This document shows, piece by piece, positions 1-11,800 of a stretch of 64,000 nt of DNA (its first letter is position 1; each line of letters opens with the position of its first letter). The notes beneath the pieces were generated by a model. That model ran no database searches. It saw only the letters and a list, made by a program, of their open reading frames with translations, and was not told where the DNA came from. This DNA is from Liolophura sinensis (taxonomy: Eukaryota > Mollusca > Polyplacophora > Chitonida > Chitonidae). The position numbers were made by a program, and so were the translations under genes. The stretch spans positions 16,127,501 to 16,191,500 of the forward strand of contig NC_088303.1 in the NCBI RefSeq assembly GCF_032854445.1. The letters run 5' to 3'.

Positions 1-45
1 CTAATCTCAAGGCAGCAACAAGTACCATTTTTAAGTCTTTGGTAT

Positions 46-118
46 GACTCGTCCCGGATTTGATCCCAAGTCCCTCGACTTGAGGGGGGCCACCTAAACA
101 TTAGGCCACCGAAGCGGT
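46..118 (-). repeat. tRNA-derived SINE head fragment
   Basis: Read on the minus strand it has a pol III box-A-like stretch (TGGCCTAATGTTTAGGTGG) and a box-B-like stretch (GGGATCAAATCC) at tRNA-like spacing. The same organisation appears at 42920-43088, so this is a repeated element and not a tRNA gene. No cloverleaf or anticodon arm is convincing. Confidence 0.55.
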
Positions 119-894
119 TCATTTGTCATTGTGTTTCTTGGTGATTTTCCCTAGCCTTGATCTAAACCCACATAATATAAAGCTGACGTTAGAACAATTC
201 GTCCTTCGGATTTAAATGAACCAGTTCAGTTGGTGCTTCTCTTCTGAACCTGTATCCATTCTACTTTGGTCATTGGTCCTTCGAATTGCACATTAATATA
301 CTCACTGAGGTTATTCATTTGTAAAATATTTGTGTCGTCCAATAGCATTTGCTAGGATCTGGTTGCCATAGCATCTGTCAGCTACGCCACAGCCACTGGT
401 TCAGAAACGAAACTTCATAAAGGCTACTCAATCCAACGCCTTCACTTTATAATGATATGGATCCTCTAACTGACAAGACTGTTTTGCTTGCTAATGGGTA
501 TAGATTGCCCTTCTTAAATTCGGAAACTCGAGAGGCTTCGCTTAGTGCTCAGCACTGAGAATTTAAAGAAAGGAAACAGAACTTTCTCACAGTGTGAATG
601 GATGGAGGTTATACCTGGTGTCTTTGATACTATTTCAGTGGCGGCACAACTTTGACGGCATGTGCTCGCCCTTTCACAAGGAGACACGGTTGGCCAATAT
701 GTACGTACACCTAATGACTCGCCGTCATAAAGACAGAAAAATTGCTAAAACACAAGCATGCATATGTGCATACATCGCATTTACACCTTGCATCCATGTT
801 GACCGTAAGCGGTCGATGGCACTCGTGTGACCGTTAGCGTATGAACATAAATGCTACATATAATATTCTTGCCTTCTACCTATATGACATGCTA

Positions 895-1055
895 CGAGTG
901 TGTACGTCCTGCGTGGGAAGGCCGGTCACTAACTTGCCAAAGGTCGATGGTTAATCCTGGTCACACCGGTCTTCTCCAGCCAAAAACTGATCGCCACTGT
1001 AAAGTGAAATACTCTTGAATATGAATGGCGTCAACCAACAATCAAATAAGTAAGT
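895..1055 (+). repeat. SINE-like repeat, second family
   Basis: It shares the string 'acttgccaaaggtcgatgg' and a following 'gatcgccactgtaaagtgaaatactcttga' type block with copies around 10900-11050 and 29575-29720. It ends in an A/T-rich 'caatcaaataagtaag' tail. The 3' part resembles the tail of the major SINE family, so the two families may share a 3' module. Confidence 0.55.
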
Positions 1056-1245
1056 TAATTTTACACTAAGTACAATACATGTATATTCAGTCGTATGCCA
1101 TCTATACATCTATTGGAAGATGTCTGGCGATCCAGTGTATAATGTATCTAAATGCAATTTAAAGCATGACCCAAGATTTGGACACTCATGATACAGTTTG
1201 CAACTTTGATATGCACGCAACTTTCCAACATCATTTACAACCCAG

Positions 1246-1460
1246 GAGCCTCTCACCAATGCGGTCGCTGTGAGTTCAAGTCGAGCTCATGCTGGCTTCC
1301 TCTCCGACCGTACGTGGAAGGGTCTGTCAGCAACCTGCGAATGGTCGTGGGTTTTCCCCGGACTCTGCCCTGTTTCCTTCCACCATAGTGTTGGCCGCCG
1401 TCGTATAAGTGAAATATTCTTGAGTACGGAGAAAGACACCAATCAAATAGATAAATAAAT
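1246..1460 (+). repeat. Major SINE family copy
   Basis: It begins 'ggagcctctcaccaatgcgg', carries a box-B-like 'gagttcaagtcgagctc', then the conserved body with 'ccaccatagtgttggccgcc' and 'gtataagtgaaatattcttgagta', and ends in a tail with AAAT-type repeats. The same body recurs in both orientations across the window, including 13768-13998, 15068-15262, 25205-25445 and 48900-49075. Confidence 0.75.
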
Positions 1461-2890
1461 TCCAACATCATTGGAAAGTTCTGCAGGCTTCCAGGCTGGC
1501 TTATTTTGGCTTCTTTGGGATGTGTGTTGATACATTTCTAACCTGGTCATTGATCGTTTCTTTCATATGCATGACAGGTTATATACTAATGTTATATTAT
1601 ACACAGTGCCAAAATTTGTAGGAAAAAAAGGACCCCAGTTTTCTTTGCTGTGAGAATTTTGCATACGAAAGGTTACATATACGCCAGAAATTATCCCAGG
1701 TGAAGCAAACCATTTGGAGTGTAGTTCGTTTCAGAGAAACAGCTCTTATAAGAGATGATCCTGCTTTCAGACAGTTAATTTACAACTTGGTAATATTGTC
1801 ACAGGCATCGGTCCTTGTTGTTGCTTTTGGAATCTGAAATGACGATTAACGGCTGGAAACCTTTTAACTGTATTGGCAATTTGTGGGCTGATCTCGCAGA
1901 TGAAATCTACTCGCGAGACGAAATTCCCTGTACACCATACACGGCATAATGTACATGTACAGTATCATATTCATAGTGGCCTGACGAGAGAATTTATAGC
2001 AGCATTGATTATCTCCCTTGAATATTTTGAACAGGCGGTGCAGCGCTACATACACAGGCCTGTTTGATGTACATGTATACATACATAAAAGTTTTCAGTT
2101 TGAAAGAAAATAAATATTAATGTCTTCTGGCGCTATAGGATTTAATCTTTTCCCGTGTCATTATAGGCTAAATGAGTTATACGGCAATAAACGAGGTAGA
2201 GCCTCAAATGAAATGGCGAGATCGAACAGCTTTTCTTCCGTCATGCCAATCTTAAGACGAAGTGCTACGGTGAAAGGTGTAGGTGCCACAAAAGAATGTA
2301 TAGCGGAAACCATGTGCAAATGAGAAAAACTTTGCCTCGGAGATGGTCAATGTCAGAAATTTTCATGTCCCACTTTTAGCCCTACCAGAACTCTAAAGTA
2401 GCCTTGTATAGCTGTGATTATCTCAATCCCAGGTCTTAGAAAACCGGCCTTATATTCATGTCAGGTCTAATGCAAAAGGCATGGAAACATATGTTCATCT
2501 CTTTAGCAAGTCTCAGTCTCCAAATAGTCAGTTATTGATGTGGGGGCCGAATTTTAAGTTTATATATGTGTACCTGAGTCTTTTGGTTATGTGCCATGGA
2601 CCTCCATGAACATGTGTAGTATGGGTCCTTGCTACCGTACATGTATCTTTTTAAAGCTATCGCCTAATGTTATCTTTTCTTTCTTTTTTTTTAACGACTT
2701 TTCGTGGCAAAGAATGTCAGCGGGTGAAAGAATATGATAATCAGAATTAAGTTCCTTTCGGCAACAAACTAGGTATAAACCCAAGATCCCATATTTGACA
2801 GACACACTGTGACCAGTGCTCCTTCTTCAGGGACCTCTATTTATTTGCGTGCAAGGTTAGCCCTTTTACGGTTATCCCACATGCTACAAA

Positions 2891-5800
2891 ATGGCGGCGG
2901 GTCCGATCGCCGAACGTAATCAAGGTTTGTATATTTCCTTTTCTAAATATTCAAGGGAGTTTTCATCCTTATGTGCTTGACAAGCCGATACTATACCCTG
3001 CCTAATGACACAGTTCCACAAAAATGATAACTTTGTGGTTTGCATATTTGTTAATAACATCATCCCCCGGTTAGCTTTTGTGATGTTGTTGTTGTTACAA
3101 TGTCAAGGTATAATCTCATTCGTGTTTTGCTCTCATTGTCAGGCGCTTTTCCCCGCTATGGGGGGAGTTACATATTAATGCATAATATAAACAAGGTACG
3201 ACGTTGGTTTTGTAATGGTCAATTTTAGTCCTAGACTGCTCTTGGTTTCGCTCAAATTTTGTTCGGCAAAGGAAACTACCACAGCAAAAAGACGTGATGT
3301 TACATTAAGTGCCAGCAGTGCCTTCGAGTTGAGAGACCGACGTGTTCAGTCTAGCAACTATTGGTAAATAACGTCTTTTACCTACGTTAGTTTGCGAGAG
3401 CTCTCACCTGTCTTGCTGATTTCTGAGTGAACTCTTGATACCCCTGAAACGATGATTGGGCTTATACCTGATGCAGATGCCATTGCATTATGTTATGACA
3501 TTTGAGACAAAGTTGCATATCAAATGCGTTTCCACGGCCTGAAGTTTGCAGACACTTATATTCCTTACTTTTTGTCGCTTGATTCATCGCAAGTACAGTG
3601 TTTATTGGGTAGAGCGAAAGGGCAGGTCATTGTATTAGTTTTTTAAATGGAACAATCTCTTGACTAGATCAGTCTTATGAAAAAATAAAAACTAACTCAG
3701 CAATAACTGGGGTTACTGATCGCCAGGAAGTCACTAGTCAGCTTATTCCGAGATTGCTCTGTTTTATAGTTCTGTCTTAACATGGAGTGAAATTTCACAT
3801 TCTCCTGTAGGTAGCTGAAGATTACTTTAATACTTCTTAACTACAACTGCATATGGCAGTTGTTTACAATTTTTGTAAAGGGTAAAGCTAGCGGAATGAA
3901 TTAGCGGTTACTAAGAAATTCAATATGATGTCTAAGACAGGTCAAACTGCACATACATGTAGTGAATATTTTCATAAGTGTACTATATTTTTATTCTGGT
4001 GGTCCCTATTCCAGTTTGTTCAAGTGATATATACTATATATACTAAAACTGGCATACTTACGGCCCAAAAAGTAAAATGAAAATAACTCAGAATATATGT
4101 AAATAATTCTACATCTATGTCATGTGAAACCATGTGATTGATACATGTATTGTGTCCCAAAACATTTAGGTACTATTTTTCCATTGAAACATATTGCTTC
4201 TTTTAACTGCATTATTTTGTGGCAATTATTCAACCCCAATGGGATGCTTGTATTGGTAGATGAGACAAAACTTGTTACATGGTTGTGTTTGGCTATAGAA
4301 TATGGAGAAAACAGCTTTTCACTATCTCCAAAGGGCAAAGGTCTGCGTGAACGAGTATTTACAATGGTTTCTATCTCTTCCAGAGTGGGACTTGCTCTCA
4401 GCTGGTTTCTGCAACCACACTCGACTACAGTGACATTGTGTGCATTGACCTTAAGGCACCAGAGAATGTGTTTTTAGTTTGTTTTTTTCTTAATTTTGAT
4501 AGAATTTTTTTTGCAAAAATTAACATTGTGTTCATCATGAGTCAGGATTCTGATGAAGATGTTATCTTTGAGAACTCTGCATTACATCAACATCTGAAGT
4601 CTGCTGGTGTAGAGGATGTCAAGACTGAGACTTATCAAACTCAACAGCTGAGGGAAAATGAAGCTCTAACTGAAGCTTTTGGCAAAAACTGTTCAAAAAT
4701 TGATAAGAATTGGAAAATGCTCATATCAGACTGGTTTGGCTTTCTTCATTTGAAAACCACATTGAGACATTTGGAGACTGTTGCAAGGAGCAAAATTTAT
4801 TATGAGTTGAGACAAGGCACTACTCTTGAACCAGATGATGCAAGTTTTCTAGAGGAGTTCCTTGGACCATGTTTTGAAACCCAAAGTGATGCTTGCAGAA
4901 AAGTTGCAGGGCTCTTAGGATTTGCAGTGGTAATTGTTGCGGTTCTCTGCCAACGAATAATGACAACAAACTTAACTCTTAAACATGTCTTTTACTCTGA
5001 TCCATTGGTTGTCATGGCAACATGTTGTCTTATGCTGTTGATTGGTTGTTATCTGTTTCTGTTTATCAAACAGAAAAGGCTTGAAGAGCAAATAACAGTG
5101 TTTGTAGAATTTTTGAAAACTTTGGAACAGTTTCAGTTGCTTTTGAAAAAGTCCATTCGACTCATTCAGGAGTCCGAGCTAGTGGCCCGTGGTTTTACTC
5201 TGATTGCTAACACAGGACCTTTACATGGAATGGAGCAAAGGTCTGGACGAAGTGCGGCTCGTCAGTGCCCAGAGCTGCGACATAGTGTCTTCCATGCCTC
5301 GCGGGATAGCATGATGTACATCAGAAATGCTACACGTCGTCTTCTTCAAACGTTGTACCCTCTCTACCCAGAGTCAGGAACCTCTCACTACCTGGCCTTT
5401 ATGGATCTTGAAGACTTTGGACCCTGTGTACATGTGACAGGAAACTCAGAGGAGTCTAGAGCACAACTGCTGGAAGCTACAGATAGTTTTTCTGTTGCAG
5501 CTTTAAAAGGAATGAGTAACTTGTGGATTTTACAACAGTCAGAGTTTATTCGTTGTTTGGCCATTTGTTTTCAGTCTTTGTCTCAGTGGCCAGCCACCAA
5601 GGCTCAATCACTATCTATTCATAGGCTACTTCATGAAGTTATGAAGACACCAGTCTCTATGTTAGAAGACAGTTTAACTACGTTGCAACGATGCTATGAC
5701 TTTCACTATGCCAGTACAGTTGTAGACAACACATCTGAACCTGTTCCAGATAGGGCTGGAAACTCTCAACTGAAGGGATTGTATGTAGCCATTCATAGCC

Positions 5801-8800
5801 TTGACCTTCACCTTCAGTCCGCTCTGAAAATATCACAGTCTTTGGCCTCAGACATACAGAAACAAATAGACAACTCTGATGCAGAACCTTCTGATGAACC
5901 CAATAATGAATGGATGCAAAAGTTGCTTAGAATCAAGACAGAGTTGGCAGCTTGCCATGACTGCATGTCTGAAGGTCAAAGTCAAGGTGACAGGTTATTC
6001 AGAAGACAGCCAGAGAGTGCTGAAGGTGAAACGCATGGAAAGGTGTCCTTATCTATGAAAAAGCAACCAGCTACGAAAGCGACTGTGCAAATCCTGGGTG
6101 AGCCAGTCATTGAGGATGAAGTATTTGAGACGTATGTCGATGATGAAGCTGAGGACATGCAGGCATCTGCATGGGATGAGTTCCTAAGCCCGGAAGAGAA
6201 GGCCAAGAAGAAAAAGGAGAAGGAAGAAGCTGTCCGACTTCTGTCTGAACTAAGGACAGTGATCTCAGGTCTGGCTGAAGAACGGAAGAAAAAAGAGGAA
6301 AGAATTTTACTTGCCAAATATGGCTTTGTTCAGAGTGAGTGTCATTCAGGAGATAATGTGCAGTCAGTCAGTTTGGAGTCCAGAGTTGATGTCCAGAGTA
6401 CGCCAGGAACAGTTAGTGCAGGTGTTAACATCCAAAGTGATAATGTGAAGGAGGAATCATTGATGAATTCTGGTCAGAACTTGCCCAAAGTGACAATTAA
6501 GCCGGCAGCTGAAGAAGATGAGTTGTCTCCCCTCAGTGTCAAACCGCCAGCTCTTCTCCAGGATTTACCTGTTTCATCAGGAAGCACAGAGACATTTGTT
6601 GATGCTGGTGAACAAGCTAGTGTGTCAAGTCGACTAGAACGTCTCGCAGGTCCTAATTTGTCCTTCACAGCTTCTTTGGCTGCCCAAGCTGTTGCCAAGT
6701 ATCGCCTTCTCGGTTTAGAATCTCAAACATTTGGTGATGATAATGACATTTACGGAGACTCTGAAAATGATAGTGATTCTTTTGAAGACTCAAAGACCTC
6801 GAAATGAAATTACAAAATACCGTTTTGCACCCGATTTTTATCCCTCGCTCACAAGTTTGTCCTGTGCCTGATCCACAGGTTGTTTATAGTGATTATTCTA
6901 AAAAAGCAAATGCAGGGTGACATGAAACGAGGTGACATTCTGGGACTTGTTTTCTCAAATTTTCTTTCTCGAAGAAACGAACTCATTCTTATGAAGTAAT
7001 CTTAGCATTAGCAGACATACTTTACCACCTGTGCAGCTGCTGGTATATCCCAGTTTCTAGTACTGCCTATTTAATGGTTAACCTGAATAGCCTTTGCTGT
7101 ATTACATGCAATACCATGCTGAAAATCTCCCTGAAGTCTGTCTTTAAGTACACAAACTACTCCCCTGGTCAGTGCAGTTCCTCTTTTTCCTTGTCCAGTG
7201 CAGATGACTACAACAGTCAGGGCTGTTGTTGGCCAGATGCTGTGGTCTAGGTGTTAAAAGTGCTTGTCTTTCCATCACTAGGACTAGGATGGGGTGCAGG
7301 TTAAAACCTAGACTGATAACATGTGGAGCCTATATAGTCATTCTTTACTCGATACTCACTGATATAGCTTTCTTGTCTGTTATAAGCCAACTAGGGGAAT
7401 TCCCCATGACATGTTGTGTCAGCCATTGAATTGCAGCTACACATTAGCTGTCACATAAGGAATGTTTGGCAAGACTGTGGCAGTTATGTCCCAGATGAAA
7501 TTTGCCTTCACATTCACCATTAAGCTGGAAACCCACTGGTACTTTATCCACCAGCTGATTGATAAGGGTATCATACAACAATAAAATTGCTGAACATTTC
7601 AGACGAACTGGTTGATGGACTGCTGTTGCTGTTGTCTTGACTTCAAGTCGGTCAGCAGTGCCAAAAGCACAGTGACTTTCCACGGCCAGTTCGCACACAT
7701 AAAAGCCTATTTTTTTTTCAAATCTGTTGTAGTCCAGCTCTCACATGGAGTCAGTCGTGTTGTTAGAACTTTCAATCAGATGCAGTTGTCTGGATTTTCC
7801 TGTTTCCCGGGCATTTCAGCCATTTGATTGTCTCTCTAATAAAGCCAATCATAAAGGGTCATAACATGGAGAGTGCTATATTTATCGGTGGGTGATTGAG
7901 TAAAGAATGACGAAATGGGCCACTGATATTATGCAGGGTTCACACAGATCAGGGAAAATCTGGAATATCAGGGAAAACAGAACTGCCTGTTCCAGACACA
8001 GGAATGTCAGGGAATTTAAGATTTTAATGGTTTTATCCTGGAATATCTGCTGCTGTCTGCTGTAGCAATTTTCAAAAGTCAGACAGCTCTAATTTCCTTG
8101 ATGTTTGCGGTTATAAAATAGAAAATACAAATGTACCAGCACACAACATTTGTTCTGTGTTTTTAATGAAGTGGTTTCAAGTGCAGTTAAAACCAGACCT
8201 TGATTAGGGAATTTGTAGATTCCCCAACTTCCACCGCTTGTTTTGTCTAGGTGTACATTTGTGAATTGTTAACTTTGTTGAAGACCACTCGTATCCCACC
8301 AATATGATATGCAAATTAGCACGTCACATGTGGAAAGTTTGTCAGTGACTTGCTGAAGGTGAATCACTCAATCAATCAGTCAATCTGTGGATGATTTAAC
8401 AGTAGATCAATGACTGGTCATATCAAACACTTTAAAAATACTTTGTGTCACTTTGTGTGGTATTTCAATTTTTTAAGGAGGAACATGTGAGTCCTATGTG
8501 AATTCAGCATAAATAATATGTGACCTTGTATTGTGTCTTTGACATAGTGCTTCACTGAGACAGCACCATTCATGTGATGGCATTGGAACTGTTCTTCTGG
8601 AAATTATTGATCATTTTGACATGGCCAGGAAGATAACTCCTTGAGGAAGATTGGTTACATGTATTCGAGTGTTCATTTTCCAGTTGGTCTAGTGCTTTGT
8701 TACTTTGTACAGTGGAATGGCTTCCTCGGGATTCCGTACTTCCTGGTTTCCTGTTGCATCTTACATTTACAATAATGTCCTGTTTAGTATGGCTCAGTTG

Positions 8801-11800
8801 AAATGGCAGTCAAATAAAAACATGTGAATTATGATTATTTGGACGGTTTGTATAGCAATTTGGGGTGTTTACCTGTTTTATGTGACTAAAATGAAAATGG
8901 GACAATTGATATAACAAGAATACATGAAATTTCATGTCAAATTCACAGACTAAGAGGAAAGCTAATGCCTTTGATGAGATCTGTACAATTTCTCCATGCT
9001 ACTAAATACTCAATCCAAAAGTGCTTACATATATCTACAATGTCAGTTCAGCGCACTGTCACAAACTACGATGACATAGTGAGTACAGCATTTGCCTCGA
9101 CCTTTTCAACCTCCACTGCAACCAATAATTTGAAACATTCTGAGAGAGTTATGTGATGTAGAGAAATAATCTGCACAGTTTTATGAAGCTTGCATCTTTA
9201 TTGACATAAACAAATAATTTTTGATGTCATTTTCATAATATTTGTATGCCTAAATTCCACTGAAGTTGAAGATTTATAGTGTACGAAGTTCAATCCTAAA
9301 TTGAGCCTTAAAGTCAACAACCCAGCTAATATATCTTGTCACCCAGCCATAAGAGGAATAGGCCAAGTACTGGTTGGACTGATATCGATGGGTAATGTGA
9401 CAGGGTGGGTGTCATGTCTGGTGTCTTCGGCATGACGTAACATTGAAGTGAGGCAGCAGCTGCAGCACTTAAGTGTTGATTCTGGGTCCAGTCTGCTTTG
9501 GGAACATGGATGAATTGCTAGTTTGTTTAATTCAACATGAAACCCAGGATCATACAAAAAATAAAAAAAAAATTCTCCAAAAAAACTACTGCCTACCACA
9601 CTGCAGTGGATAGTAGGATTGAACATGTTCGAGCCTTGTGATATTATTATTGGTCCTATCAGTACCAAATTGGTTTTCCAAACGACACTATACCCCAGGC
9701 AAACAAATCAGTTTGATGGTTGACAATGTCAATGGTTCCCATTTCTTTGTAAGATTAACATGGCTTACTCGAAATATGAAAGACTTTTCACAGTCAGTTT
9801 ATATGAAAAACATCTTGAAAACATTAACCCAACTGTCATAACTTGTACATGTATGTACAAATTCCTGTGCTACTCTTTTGCTTGACAGTCCACACATCAA
9901 AGCTATTTGCAAGGTTTCCTGGAGTTGGAACCTACCAGAAAGCACTGTATTCTACATATGTGTGCAGCAGTGCAGAAGAATTTTAAACCAGTGGGAGATA
10001 ACTGCTAGCCTTAAACACCTGCATGCACATATACATGCCTATGTTCTCTGTATTCATTTAATGAGAATTCTCCTTGCTATTGCAGATGCCACAGTCTATG
10101 TGGGAGGACTGGATGAGAAGGTCTCTGAAGCCATTCTGTGGGAGCTGTTTCTACAGGCTGGCCCGGTGGGTAAGTGGTAGGGATGCTTTGGGGTGGCAGG
10201 ATCAATGCTGTTACTAGTGAGTAACAGATTCTTTTCAGATTTTCCACTATCAGATTCATATTGTTGGTTGCAGTCGAGTGCATATCATATATGGCACATG
10301 TAGGCCACCGTACATTTGGTATAATACCACAGAGTGTGTTAAGAGTATCCCGATCTAGTTATTGACAGAAAATGTGCATGTCTGTATTTGACCGTACCTT
10401 TGTCTGTATGTTACATAGCACAACAATGAATCCATCAAAATAATCATCAGAACGCAGGGTATACAGACCATATCAAGATACCACTAAGAGCGTGTGGAGT
10501 GCCCTACATAAACACACCATTGTTGTTTTACATGATAGTTTATGCATGTATCTGAGAAATACAAAGACATATGCATGTTTTAGTGCATGACAGCGTCTTC
10601 GAACATAATTAGATTAATCTTAATTACTGGTGGTTTTATATATGTTGTATATTTGATAACGATTATTTTTGGCCTTTTATTGTTGTGCTACGTTTAGTAT
10701 AAATTAAATAGTGGAAAACAAATTTGTTGATATTTTACATCAGGAGACCCATAAGTGACAGGTGCAGGCTCAGTGCCAGCCTTTGATGGGGAATTTGTGG
10801 AGATCTCTCATCTCTCACTGCTTGTAGAGGCCTTGGTGATTATAACTGGTCAGCAGCCCTTGTAGGGTCAAATGCCCAGTCTATTGTTGGAGACCTCTCT
10901 TGTCTTCTACCAATATGATGTGTAAATGCGGGAAAGTAATTTGCCAAATGTCAGTGGTTTACTCCAGGCCCTCTGGTTTTCTCAAAGTTTAAAAATGACC
11001 GCCATTGTTTCAGTGAAAATCTGTTGAGAACAGCTCGTTAAACAACAAACAGTCAATCCTGGCTGAGCTATCCACCTTTATGGTTCCTGTTGTTTACAGT
11101 CAATGTTCACATGCCCAAGGACAGAGTGACCCAGTCTCATCAGGGCTATGGCTTTGTCGAGTTCATGGGAGAAGAAGATGCGGATTACGCCATCAAGATA
11201 ATGAACATGATCAAACTGTACGGCAAACCTATACGGGTGAATAAGGTGAGTGCTGTGACTTAACAAACACAAAGATTGGAATGATGATTTTGCAGGTTTG
11301 CATCCATGTCATGTTTGAAACTTAACTTTACTTGTCACGGAGTGCAGTTTTACCTTCTCACTGAGTGCAGTTTTACCTTCTCACTGAGTGCAGTTTTACC
11401 TTCTCACTGAGTGCAGTTTTACGTCAGGGGCCACTTTAGCAGAACTGTTAACCTCGCAAGACATATTTCTTTTAACTTGTTTTCAGTTTTGTAGGTCGTG
11501 TTTCCATAAACTGTGTGATTTTCAAGAAAGTTTTCCAAAATAGAAAAAGAATAAATTGTAAAGATTTGTGAAGGTGATTTGTATTTCACCAGATATACTA
11601 TTGAACTGTTACAATATTAAACCTCAAACCAAGATTTCTGTTTTAGTTGTTCACCTTTAAGGCCCAGGAATCACTAGGCGATTTTAGAATTAAGTCAAAA
11701 TTTCATATAATTTTTAAAAAAAATTTTTCTTACGTAATATTTCAAAATACAGCTTGACAGCGTAAATTCAGGTTATGTAATCTAAAACAAATTTCAGCAA

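Larger units (their letters stand above)
1..2890. other. Upstream flank of SF3B4 with SINE fragments
   Basis: No protein-coding gene is supported here. The short open frames have no recognisable family features and several lie inside repeats. It contains a tRNA-like SINE head near the left edge (about 46-118, minus strand), a second SINE family at about 895-1055, and a SINE at about 1246-1460. The last stretch before 2891 should hold the SF3B4 promoter and 5'UTR. I see no clear TATA box there, and the transcription start cannot be placed from sequence alone. Confidence 0.6.

Noticed and set aside
4145-4477. Plus-strand open frame of 110 codons before vezatin
   Set aside because: It has no family features, overlaps the vezatin leader in another frame, and is likely intron or 5'UTR.
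4438-4536. Upstream in-frame ATG for vezatin
   Set aside because: The extra 33 residues are hydrophobic and unlike the family, and they cross a probable acceptor tract; the ATG at 4537 matches the conserved N-terminus.
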